A stretch of 64,000 nt of DNA. Origin: Hymenobacter sp. YIM 151500-1 (lineage in GTDB: Bacteria; Bacteroidota; Bacteroidia; Cytophagales; Hymenobacteraceae). The notes under the pieces were generated by a model, which saw only the letters and a list, made by a program, of their open reading frames with translations, had not been told where the DNA came from and did no database searches. This document shows, piece by piece, positions 25,144 through 32,668 of this stretch. Position numbers and translations under genes: made by a program. Every line of letters starts with the position of its first letter. Within the stretch, counting starts at the first letter, position 1. Where the stretch lies: assembly GCF_025979885.1 (NCBI RefSeq), contig NZ_CP110139.1, positions 1,426,001-1,490,000 of the forward strand, written 5' to 3'.

Positions 25144-25921
25144 GGCTGAGACCGGGCTAAGAGCATCAGCTGATGCTTGGCTAGATGACTTAGAGAAGCT
25201 CGCGGGCATTGAAGTGCGAGACAATATAAAGCTCTGGGTAGCAAAGGGGCTCGATGAAAACAAGCTCAAGTCCGCTATCCTCAGTTCAGAAAATAAACAG
25301 CTTGTATATGAGCGTTTAAAAGAAGCTGATCTACAAAAAGGCATTTATCAGCAACGTGTAGTTATTGATGACTACGCCAATATTCCTGGGGTCGAGAAAA
25401 AGGCTTATATAAATAACGGATTGCCTCAGGCTGCTATACCAGCTAGCAGTTTTGGCGTTGATGACCCAGCCTTTGACTTACCAGATCGAAATGCAATTAC
25501 TTTTACGGGCAGTACTACGCTGGTAGAGATACCACCGGGTGAAAAACTCTACCGCGTCACCAGCGACCCTGACAACGACAAGTACGCCCGCACTGGTGGT
25601 TATTGGACGCGCACACCGCCCACTGCTCTATCAGACGTAATTGGAGGCACGGCAGTAATGCCGGAATGGAATAATTTCCAACGCGTCTATGAATTCACAG
25701 CTCCACCCTACGTCGACCCGGTTAGAAAGGAGCCCAAGTTTTACGTTTGGGAAGGACCTACTGCTGCCCAGCCAGTATCAGGCAAGTACGATGATAAAAC
25801 TGACAACGGGTATCATCTTCCTGGAGGCGATTCGCAAATTTTCGTGCCTAACAAGCTTTCACGCGACCCTGATTTTGGCAACCACATTCAAGACGTTACT
25901 CACCTCCACAAGTCATGGTAA
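25109..25921 (+). CDS. Orphan toxin cassette, unrecognised C-terminal domain
   Basis: A 270-residue frame that begins with the linker (MPPPRNYAYTPP) and has no Hcp domain. The middle is helical (ADAWLDDLEKLAGIEVRD). The C-terminal 110 residues have the pattern GEKLYRVTSDPDNDKYA, YWTRTPP, a WNNF-containing strand, KFYVWEGP and LPGGDSQIFVP. This looks like a compact enzymatic toxin domain; an ADP-ribosyltransferase-like fold is possible but not shown. The stop overlaps the next start (ATGGTAA), so the pair is translationally coupled. Probably silent unless joined to an Hcp head, or translated from the linker ATG. Confidence 0.55.
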   Translation: MPPPRNYAYTPPAETGLRASADAWLDDLEKLAGIEVRDNIKLWVAKGLDENKLKSAILSSENKQLVYERLKEADLQKGIYQQRVVIDDYANIPGVEKKAYINNGLPQAAIPASSFGVDDPAFDLPDRNAITFTGSTTLVEIPPGEKLYRVTSDPDNDKYARTGGYWTRTPPTALSDVIGGTAVMPEWNNFQRVYEFTAPPYVDPVRKEPKFYVWEGPTAAQPVSGKYDDKTDNGYHLPGGDSQIFVPNKLSRDPDFGNHIQDVTHLHKSW

Positions 25922-26277
25922 ATTACACTGAAGCATACAGAACTCTTGTTCGAAGAGCGGCCAACGTATTTGAGACCCTAGTAGAATTATACTCGACTGA
26001 TATACAAGCTCCTCGAGACTGGGCAGACATAAGTATGGTGGACGCCAGAAGCCAACGTAATGGATTACTGGAGCGCTTAGCTAGTTCACGAGAGTTAACC
26101 TCCGCTCGAACAGGCACGCTTGTTTCTTCTATTGGACACCATTTAGATAGCCATTGGGCCGATTATATTGAATTCCCTGTAAATAATCCGGAAAAACGGC
26201 GACGGATAGAGCAGTTGCACGCTGAACTAGAGAGCATCTTGAAAGAGGTAGCTCCAATTAATAATGCTTTGCAATAA
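25915..26277 (+). CDS. Putative immunity protein for the second cassette
   Basis: A 120-residue, mainly helical cytoplasmic protein whose ATG overlaps the toxin stop by 7 bases, a strong sign of paired expression. It starts MVNYTEAYRTLVRRAANVF and ends without signal or membrane helix. No family recognised. AT-rich relative to the chromosome. Immunity function is inferred from position. Confidence 0.58.
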   Translation: MVNYTEAYRTLVRRAANVFETLVELYSTDIQAPRDWADISMVDARSQRNGLLERLASSRELTSARTGTLVSSIGHHLDSHWADYIEFPVNNPEKRRRIEQLHAELESILKEVAPINNALQ

Positions 26278-26391
26278 CATTGCTGGTGACACGACTATTG
26301 ACAAGCTATACTCTCTGCATCATCTATAAGTGGTTGCCATCCCGTCTGATGCTAGCCAATGCAAATGAGGGCAACCAATAACAACTAGACT

Positions 26392-26554
26392 CGCAACTGC
26401 TGCGCCAGCACCACGGTGGAGCGCTTCGACAGCCGCGGCCAGGACGGGGAGCCCAGTTGGTGGGTCTACATCGAGCTGGCCCCCGAGGAAATGGGCAAAC
26501 AGGCCGGTGGGGCGCCGGGCCGTTCGTTATGCCGCCCCCGCGCAGCTATGCGTA
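26392..26554 (+). pseudogene. Displaced Hcp C-terminal fragment, copy 3, with 1-base deletion
   Basis: Covers the last 45 Hcp residues and the linker (CGCAACTGCTGCG through GCGTAT). Compared with the intact gene one G is missing in the GCGCCGGGGCC run (near 26519), so the Hcp part and the following toxin are in different frames. Confidence 0.8.
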
Positions 26555-27221
26555 TGTCGCTCAATCGTTGAACGAGGCAGAGACGCCTTCCTCTAAATCG
26601 GATAAATCGAACCTCTCAGCGACATTAGGATCTACTATGCATCCCGAGCTAGCTGCTATGCTGGGGCATTCTATTGTGCTAGAACGAGCGAGCGGTGAAG
26701 AAGGACTTGATTTGTTTGAAGAGGCAGTAAAAGCAGATTTGCAAAAAATTTACGCTACTCCAACCGGCCGTGCATTACTACAATCTTTACATGCATCTGG
26801 TAAACAAACCACTATTTCCTATGCTTTTGATGGATTAAATCGGGCAATCATTCCTAAAGCTCACGCCGAGCAATGTTACTATAAAGCGGACGGCATCACT
26901 CCAGAAAAAGGCTTGGGCTTAACAATAGCATACAATCCGGCTCGGGAGGTAATTGGCGAAGAAGCATGGGCGAAACGTCCTCCCGCTATTGGGCTGGCGC
27001 ACGAGCTTATTCATGCTGAGCAAGCGGCCTACGGTAGAATGCGAGAAGGTATGGGTACTAACCCAGGCCGCATAAACCGTCTTGATCCAACCAAACCAGC
27101 CCAAGCCCCTGTTTTAGAACTCGAAACCGTAGGTGTGCCGCCACACGATGATTACCACGTCACTGAGAACAAAATACGCCAAGAGTGGACTCCCACGCAG
27201 CCTCTGAGAACCCAGTATTAA
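26529..27221 (+). CDS. Orphan toxin cassette with M91-like zinc metalloprotease motif
   Basis: Read from the linker ATG at 26529 (MPPPRSYAYVAQ), 230 residues; an upstream ATG at 26457 is in frame but would read the Hcp remnant out of frame. The C-terminal domain carries HELIHAEQAAYGRM (about residues 157-170), a HExxH zinc site in the sequence context of the M91/NleD-type effector peptidases, with TENKIRQ near the end. NleD-type enzymes cut host signalling kinases; the bacterial target here is unknown. AT-rich relative to the Hcp stub. Confidence 0.62.
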   Translation: MPPPRSYAYVAQSLNEAETPSSKSDKSNLSATLGSTMHPELAAMLGHSIVLERASGEEGLDLFEEAVKADLQKIYATPTGRALLQSLHASGKQTTISYAFDGLNRAIIPKAHAEQCYYKADGITPEKGLGLTIAYNPAREVIGEEAWAKRPPAIGLAHELIHAEQAAYGRMREGMGTNPGRINRLDPTKPAQAPVLELETVGVPPHDDYHVTENKIRQEWTPTQPLRTQY

Positions 27222-27239
27222 TCTTTTACCTTACACTCA

Positions 27240-27854
27240 ATGAATACCGCCACTCAAATAATGTCTACAGTCGAAACGCTGACAGTCGCAAATGTAGACT
27301 GTACACTTAATGTAACAGTTATGCAGTTGACGCCAGAAGTGCTGGAGTTACGTTACCAAATCAAGAACACGGCTGCCTACCCTATCTATCTATGCAACCG
27401 CTTATATAAAAACATCGAGTTTGACGCCAATACTCAGCGAAATATTTACATGGTTGAGCCCAATCTTGCCAACATTGTGCTAGATGGTACCAGCGTCACG
27501 GTGGGTAAAGCAGTAGTGGATGTACCCCGGTGGGTGCTGGTAGAGGCCCTACAAATTCCCTGTTTAAGCCGCATACTGCCTCAAGAAACTTACACCGAAG
27601 TCTTCCAAGTGCGTGAGCCACTCATGCCGTATACAGTATATGAACCTGGTCCGCACCGGGGAAACATTATTACTTGTACGCTTTATTTCAAATTAGGATA
27701 TTTTCTTGCCGGACCTTCCATCGAAAGTTCAATAGATATAGTCAACACACCAGTAGGGCCTGTTCACCACACCGCCCCCTTCCCGGCAAGCGAACAAACT
27801 ACAATTACAGTTGGTCCTTTTGCGAAGCAGGTACAAGTAGTCAGCGAGGAGTAA
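27240..27854 (+). CDS. Putative immunity protein for the metalloprotease cassette
   Basis: A 204-residue protein starting 18 bp after the toxin stop. It is rich in beta strands (VLELRYQIKNTAAYPIYLCN, ITVGPFAKQVQVVSEE) with no signal peptide. No family was recognised. Position and size fit an immunity partner that would block the HELIH protease. The three following hundred bases up to the next cassette are not coding. Confidence 0.55.
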   Translation: MNTATQIMSTVETLTVANVDCTLNVTVMQLTPEVLELRYQIKNTAAYPIYLCNRLYKNIEFDANTQRNIYMVEPNLANIVLDGTSVTVGKAVVDVPRWVLVEALQIPCLSRILPQETYTEVFQVREPLMPYTVYEPGPHRGNIITCTLYFKLGYFLAGPSIESSIDIVNTPVGPVHHTAPFPASEQTTITVGPFAKQVQVVSEE

Positions 27855-28010
27855 TCCAATGTAGATTAGTAGTCCGTAGAAGAATCAGGTTCTGCCACAC
27901 CTCTTAAAGCCTCTGCTTCAGTTAAAGCAGGGGCTTTTCCACATTCCTGAGCATCTATTACCCTTATAGTTCTCCTCGCAACTGTGGTACCCCGGCTAAC
28001 AGCCTAGACG

Positions 28011-28123
28011 GTAGGTCTACATCGAGCTGGCCCCCGAGGAAATGGGCAAACAGGCCGGTGGGGCGCCGGGGCCGTTTGTTATGCCGCCCCCGCGCAGCTA
28101 TGCGTATACGCCGCCTGTGGCCG
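28011..28123 (+). pseudogene. Displaced Hcp C-terminal fragment, copy 4
   Basis: Begins GTAGGTCTACATCGAGCTGG and runs through the linker to GCGTATACGCCGCC. A little upstream (27977 onward) a shortened CGCAACTG...AGCCTAGACGG stretch looks like an internally deleted continuation of the Hcp 3' region. Here the frame is intact from the ATG at 28042. Confidence 0.75.
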
Positions 28124-28647
28124 AGCCGGGGCCGGTGGCACCGACACCAGTTATCACTTCTCCTCCTGAGGAAGTTGCTCCTAACTACAGTACTGTTTCA
28201 ATGGACCCCGATTACGAAGGTGAAGAAACAGGCGCTGTATGGGGAACCAAGGTGCAATATCTATCCGAAGAACAACGGAAAGCATTTGAACTCAGCGTTG
28301 ATTCGGATGGGAAACTACGCAATGCAAGTGGCGAATTGTTCGACACACAGGGTGCAGGAACCGTTACAGGAAAGGGTAAGGCCATTTTTGTTATGTCTCC
28401 TGATGGAAAGATATATGCCTCATTACATCAACAAGCTGGAATTTTTCATCATTCCAGCTTCTTATCTGGTGCACCAGTTGCTGCAGCAGGGGAAGTAGAA
28501 GTGCATAATGGTGTAGTTAAGATGGTTTCTAACCGTAGCGGACATTATATGCCTGATCAATCATTCACCTACCAGTTTATAGAGCAACTTTGGCGTAGAG
28601 GTGTTAAAGGGACTGAAAACATACATGTTGTAGACTTTGATCATTAA
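28042..28647 (+). CDS. Orphan toxin cassette with HHSSF / SGHYMP domain
   Basis: A 201-residue frame beginning MGKQAGGAPGPFV, then the shared linker. The last 110 residues have KAIFVMSPDGKIYA, FHHSSFLSGAPVAAAGEVEV and MVSNRSGHYMPDQSF, then LWRRGVKG. A similar HSSF...AGE...SGHYxP pattern is known from eukaryotic IQM-type proteins and some bacterial effectors, recalled and not checked; its activity is unclear. The pattern suggests a compact enzyme with two conserved His. Followed 3 bp later by its immunity candidate. Expression without an Hcp head is uncertain. Confidence 0.55.
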   Translation: MGKQAGGAPGPFVMPPPRSYAYTPPVAEPGPVAPTPVITSPPEEVAPNYSTVSMDPDYEGEETGAVWGTKVQYLSEEQRKAFELSVDSDGKLRNASGELFDTQGAGTVTGKGKAIFVMSPDGKIYASLHQQAGIFHHSSFLSGAPVAAAGEVEVHNGVVKMVSNRSGHYMPDQSFTYQFIEQLWRRGVKGTENIHVVDFDH

Positions 28648-28650
28648 TCC

Positions 28651-28974
28651 ATGAAAGACTTAGGCCCACGCAACATTCTACGTGTTCCACTGCAACTGCT
28701 GTGGGAGCTTCCTGACATTCGTCAAAGAATTGAGGAAAATACTTCGGAGATGAAACAGGATCTTTCTAAGTGGTTTGCGCAATACGAACCCGAAGTACAA
28801 CACAAACTCTATCAGCAGCTTTCTTTAGCTACTGCTGATGTGAGCTTCGATTATACTTCTGTATTAAAGAATGTAAAAACTAATAATTCAGATATTATTT
28901 TCTTTTTCAATTTTCTTCAAGATGTTATTGAATTGTATTTTCAAGATATTGTGACTAACAAAACAAATTCTTAA
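28651..28974 (+). CDS. Putative immunity protein for the fourth cassette
   Basis: A 107-residue helical protein (MKDLGPRNILRVPLQLLWEL...) starting 3 bp after the toxin stop. It is AT-rich, soluble and without cysteine. No family recognised. The tight spacing supports an immunity role. Confidence 0.55.
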   Translation: MKDLGPRNILRVPLQLLWELPDIRQRIEENTSEMKQDLSKWFAQYEPEVQHKLYQQLSLATADVSFDYTSVLKNVKTNNSDIIFFFNFLQDVIELYFQDIVTNKTNS

Positions 28975-29128
28975 AGTTAATGTGAGCAACATTGTGAATA
29001 TTGAAAAGCTGGCTTCAATAAATACTATGGAAATGATAGTGGAGGCCGGCTCAAAAGAGTTATTTCTCGGCACATTACTTTAGTCAGCTGAATTACACTC
29101 CATCTTTTACTATGGTAAGCGGCGTACA

Positions 29129-29548
29129 TTGAGGCATATTTGCTTACAGTGTGGGCAACAAACAGAAACTGAATTCGCCTTTGGTAGAATCATTGGTTTA
29201 GGGCCTTTATCCCGACAGGGATTTAAAGAGAACAGAGCTCAACTTGATGTTGTGGGTCGTCTTTTCAATCAATATCTCCATCATAAAGTAGATGGTAGTG
29301 GCTTTGAGTCCTATCTGTATTTAAGTAATGATAACCCCGAAAAAGGTGCATTGCTAAACGTTTTCTATTACCGGTGCGCACATTGTCAAGCGCAGTATCT
29401 AGTATTGTATCAAACACAACTCAAGGATGACCGCCCTCTTTTTGAGCCCAACGAAATTTTAATCAAAAGCATCTATCAGGTCGCGTTTGATCATGATAAG
29501 CTAACAGAAATATTAGAACTCCCTTCCGCTACACAGGCGGCTAACTAA
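29129..29548 (+). pseudogene. N-terminally truncated paralogue of the first immunity gene
   Basis: The 139-residue reading frame has only a TTG start (29129) and begins at RHICLQCGQQ, where the 24477-25016 protein has YDCLNCGQP near residue 52. Both share the second Cys pair and CAHCQAQYL/CPHCQAQYL, and similar C-terminal helices. So about 50 N-terminal residues are missing. It may be a relic of another TNT-like cassette whose toxin was lost, or a spare immunity gene. Confidence 0.6.
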
Positions 29549-29560
29549 TCGACTATATTA

Positions 29561-29798
29561 CCGGGGCCGCCCCCGCGGCAAGGTGTGCTGGGGCCGCTGG
29601 CAGCTGGTCACCAGCCGCCTCACGCTGGCCCAGTACGAGGAACTGCAAGCCCTGGCCGCCTCCTCCACGGCCGTCGTCGACGCCCACGTCACCTTCCTGC
29701 GCTCGGACGGCCAAGGCACGCTGAGCACGCTATGGGGCCGCAACTGCTGCGTGAGTACCATGCTACAACGCTTCGACAGCCGCAGCTCAGTTGAATAA
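29561..29798 (+). pseudogene. Displaced Hcp internal fragment, copy 5
   Basis: Encodes RGRPRGKVCWGRWQLV through TLSTLWGRNCC and RFDSRSSVE, then a TAA. It is almost identical in DNA to codons about 34-108 of the intact gene (23424 onward). It lacks the start and the linker. About 30 bases further on, VCFSLTAEEMSEQDN then TAPGPFIIPYRG (29812-29892) resembles a diverged Hcp end and linker. Confidence 0.8.
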
Positions 29799-29971
29799 AA
29801 GTCCAGCTAGGCCGTGTGCTTCTCGCTGACCGCGGAGGAGATGAGTGAACAGGACAACACTGCACCGGGGCCATTTATCATACCTTACCGAGGATAACTG
29901 ATTGATAAAAGAACTGTATATAAAATAAACCGCATTTTTTTAATTCAAACTATCCTAACTTCAAAAATATT

Positions 29972-30517
29972 ATGTCCCAGCAAGAAGAGCTAAGCTTAGC
30001 AAGTATTTTAAATGAGTATGACAATATGTTAAATAACACATCAAAATCAGTAGGTATCGAATTACAGATCAAACAAGAATCATCATTAGTGAAACGTGTT
30101 TATGAGGAAATACAATGGCGCGGCCTACCCGACGAATCCAAGCAAGAGAAAAGAAGGGCTGCGTTATCTATTCTTGAAAAGTGGTCTTTTGAAGACGGCA
30201 AACAAGATTCGCTAGTGTATGAGAGAAGCATCGTAAGCTTATATGATTCTATAGAAAAAGTGCTGTCACAGCAACTACCAACAGCAACGCTCTTTCTTAG
30301 AATCAAAGCCATTTTGTTAATAGAGCGAATTTTCATCAATGAAAAGAGAGACTTAAACTCTATCAGGCATATGGATTATTATATCTGGGAAAATGTATTT
30401 AAGGAAGCTCAGTGTGAGCATAACAATATCTTTGAGGAAATAGGACTTGACGCTGTAAACAAGCACTTTACAGCCATGTATAGGGCTTGGCCAAAAAGAC
30501 CCTATAAGGATTTATAA
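29972..30517 (+). CDS. Hypothetical helical protein, possible orphan immunity
   Basis: A 181-residue AT-rich protein starting MSQQEELSLASILNEYDN, almost all alpha-helical, no signal and no cysteine motif apart from one Cys near 145. It follows the diverged Hcp remnant, where an immunity gene would be expected, but no toxin precedes it. No family recognised. A clear terminator follows about 150 bp later. Confidence 0.5.
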   Translation: MSQQEELSLASILNEYDNMLNNTSKSVGIELQIKQESSLVKRVYEEIQWRGLPDESKQEKRRAALSILEKWSFEDGKQDSLVYERSIVSLYDSIEKVLSQQLPTATLFLRIKAILLIERIFINEKRDLNSIRHMDYYIWENVFKEAQCEHNNIFEEIGLDAVNKHFTAMYRAWPKRPYKDL

Positions 30518-30667
30518 GCCAGCTTTTTTAGCATCGGCTCATATACTTTTCTCTTCCGCTCACACCCCTACCTCCACCCCAACGGCCAAAACCTACCCTT
30601 TAGGGCCGCAATGCCTGCGTCTGCCACCTCTTCAGCTACGACAACAAGCAGCGGCTACACTATACCA
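30518..30667. other. Gap holding no clear gene
   Basis: GC content rises back to chromosomal level. One frame near 30630 reads FSYDNKQRLHYTKSGE, which is reminiscent of a repeat-rich surface protein, but it is too short to support a gene remnant. The next feature is a terminator. Confidence 0.3.
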
Positions 30668-30712
30668 AAAGCGGGGAGCAATCCGGTGCGCTACCAGGTT
30701 GCTCCCCGCTTT
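30668..30712 (+). terminator. Hairpin terminator closing the toxin island
   Basis: AAAGCGGGGAGCAA (30668-30681) pairs perfectly with TTGCTCCCCGCTTT (30699-30712) around a 17-base loop. Both sides carry A/T ends, so it can serve either direction, including the leftward gene at 30865. Confidence 0.75.
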
Positions 30713-30864
30713 CGTGTTCTGCTAAACCTGACGTAGAGCAGCAGTTGTCAAATCACCGTCCCACGTAGGTCGTCTGGCTCCCCTCTCTCCTATTCCACGC
30801 ATCAAGCGGCGTAGAGGGCCGGCCCCGGAGGAGGCACGTGAGGCCCTGGCAACACGAATCCGGC

Positions 30865-31344
30865 TTAGGCCGACCCCATGATGTGCTCGGCAATCCGGGT
30901 GTGCTGCTCGTCGGCTTGCTTGGCTTCGTCGAGGCAGGCTTGCAGGTCCTGCTCGGTCTGGCCCAGGCCGGCCTGGGCGGCGTAGGTGCGTAGCGTGCCG
31001 AAGGAGGCAATCCAGTAGTGCAGGGCCAGCTGGCCGGCGGCAATGATACCCAGGTCGCGCGTCGTGTCGTCGGGGGCCTGCTGCCGGATTTTTTGGCTGA
31101 CTTCGTAGTGGGCTTCCAGGATAGGGTTGCGCTGCTCTCCGCTTCCGCCGGCTTCCTGGTGGGCCCGCTCGATGCGGGCGGCCCACTGCTTGGCCGTTTC
31201 GTTGCCTTGTTCCAGTGCCTGCTTGAGCTGGGGGTTGCGCACGTCGTTCTGGATTTCGGCCGTAGCGCCGGCTGCCACCTGGCTGCCGGCTTTCAGGGCG
31301 GCCAGGCCCTGCTGAATGAGCGTTTTCAGTTGTTCGTTTGCCAT
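30865..31344 (-). CDS. Ferritin-like domain protein (DUF892/YciE-type)
   Basis: Start at ATG 31344 (MANEQLKTLIQQGLAALKAG). The 159-residue protein is a four-helix bundle. The helices show the spaced Glu/His residues of the YciE/YciF ferritin-like group (ILEAHYEVSQKIRQQ, LGIIAAGQLALHYWI, LDEAKQADEQHTRIAEHI). Such proteins are induced by stress and may bind a di-iron site. It is transcribed alone; the region upstream is gene-free for 600 bp. Membership in this family is judged by the helix pattern. Confidence 0.7.
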   Translation of the reverse strand: MANEQLKTLIQQGLAALKAGSQVAAGATAEIQNDVRNPQLKQALEQGNETAKQWAARIERAHQEAGGSGEQRNPILEAHYEVSQKIRQQAPDDTTRDLGIIAAGQLALHYWIASFGTLRTYAAQAGLGQTEQDLQACLDEAKQADEQHTRIAEHIMGSA

Positions 31345-31940
31345 AGCGTGGTGATGGTTGGAGTGGTGAATGTGCGTAGAGTGGTACGGACCAGAGAGCA
31401 CCAAGGCCGCCGCAAAGCGGGATTTTTTACCCCCGGCAGGCTGCACCAATAGCCTCTGTCCGGCAAAGTACCACACCTGAAACTAGACACGCTGGAACCT
31501 GAAAACCACCCCACTACGCTACTGAAACGTTGGCTGTAGAGGCAAGTATGCGACACTACGTCGCTTCTGAGGCGCTGCACCAGCAAAGTAGCTCAACCAG
31601 ACGGAATCTAATTTGAAACTTCTAGTCTCCAATCAAAGAAAGTAGGCTTGGATAGCTTGGGCTGGCCTAATATGCCCATCAAAGGCAGGTTATTCCCAGC
31701 ACTTAAACAAAATTCCGGACTACCCAATACCTGCTCTACCAGCTTTAAGCGGTTGCTTTGAGGTATTTTATTTGAGATTTGAAATAAAATACCTCAAAGC
31801 AGCTGCTCATTACCATATGATGCCCTATTCGCGCGACATGCTTGGGCTGCACTCAGCAGACCGGCCTTGTTCGGTGCTGGCTGTCCACACGGCCTGGTGA
31901 AGCCTCAACCCACTGCGCTCGGTAGCTACTAAGAGCTAGG
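31345..31940. other. 596-bp gap with a strong palindrome and a REP remnant
   Basis: No ORF here is credible. It holds the AT-rich palindrome described separately and, near 31839-31861, ATGCTTGGGCTGCACTCAGC, a degraded match to the dispersed element at 21230 and 43968. Base composition is lower in GC than neighbouring genes. Confidence 0.5.
31755..31800. repeat. Perfect 19-bp AT-rich palindrome
   Basis: GCTTTGAGGTATTTTATTT (31755-31773) and its exact inverse (31782-31800) surround an 8-base loop. A stem of this length in an AT-rich form is unusual in this GC-rich sequence. Could be a terminator or a protein site. Confidence 0.85.
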
Positions 31941-32411
31941 CTATTGAGCGGCTGAGGTGGCGTATTGTACCGGCCCGCCTAGCTCTCGGGCAATGGCTTC
32001 CAGCTCCCGCCAGTCCCAGCTGTTGCCACCGCCGCGGTTGGAGCGGCGGGTTGGATACCCAATATGCTCGACCTCTCCACCCAAATACAAGCGCAGCACT
32101 ACCGTGCGGCCTATTACCATGCCTGTTACGCGGAAGGGATGACCAGGTAGCTCCAACACATGGGTGGAGACAGTGAGCAGGTCTTTGTCGCTGTGCGCAA
32201 TGCTGTAGCCCCGCCCTACGAGCACCTGCGCTAGCCGCCGCCACCCCGCTTCAGGCGTGTCGGTCAGCTCTACCAGAATGGTATCGTCGGTGCGGGTAGG
32301 GGTGGCGTGGGCGCCTGGCACCAGGTTTATGGGCTGTACCCGGACCACCGTCTGAGCCTGGGCTAGCTGAAAGAATACGGCAGTTATGATGAGGCAGCAT
32401 AGTTTTTTCAT
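31941..32411 (-). CDS. Small exported protein of unknown function
   Basis: Start at ATG 32411 (MKKLCCLIITAVFFQLAQAQ, a clean Sec signal cut near residue 19). The 156-residue precursor has a mature domain with alternating strands (ILVELTDTPEAGWRRLAQVL, VGRGYSIAHSDKDLLTVSTH). It ends in an RRSNRGGGNSWDW region. No family recognised. It would act in the periplasm. The gene is divergent from the secreted nuclease, with about 260 bp of shared upstream DNA. Confidence 0.65.
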   Translation of the reverse strand: MKKLCCLIITAVFFQLAQAQTVVRVQPINLVPGAHATPTRTDDTILVELTDTPEAGWRRLAQVLVGRGYSIAHSDKDLLTVSTHVLELPGHPFRVTGMVIGRTVVLRLYLGGEVEHIGYPTRRSNRGGGNSWDWRELEAIARELGGPVQYATSAAQ

Positions 32412-32668
32412 GCCGAAAGATATTCTCCTTTCCTGTCTCTCGGCTCTTACATAGACGCTGCCGATGACGCCTGCCCGGAGTATAGACGCAGTATCTTGCA
32501 CCTCGGCATCCGCACGGTCAGAACAACCTGCACCGGCTCGATTGGCTGTAGAGACGCGACCCTTGGCTGCCCTTTCCCATCTGCTACACGCCGCTCCGTC
32601 GACGCGGATACCGCAGCATCTCGCGCCACCCATGCCCTATGGAGGGGGTGAACCGTGTATCTTGCCCC

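Noticed and set aside
26457..26528. Longer N-terminus for the M91-like toxin (MVGLHRAGPRGN...)
   Set aside because: This reads the Hcp remnant in the wrong frame; the linker ATG at 26529 restores the frame of the cassette.
30600..30665. YDNKQRLHY segment as remnant of a YD-repeat (Rhs) protein
   Set aside because: Only about 12 residues are similar; too short to tell from chance.
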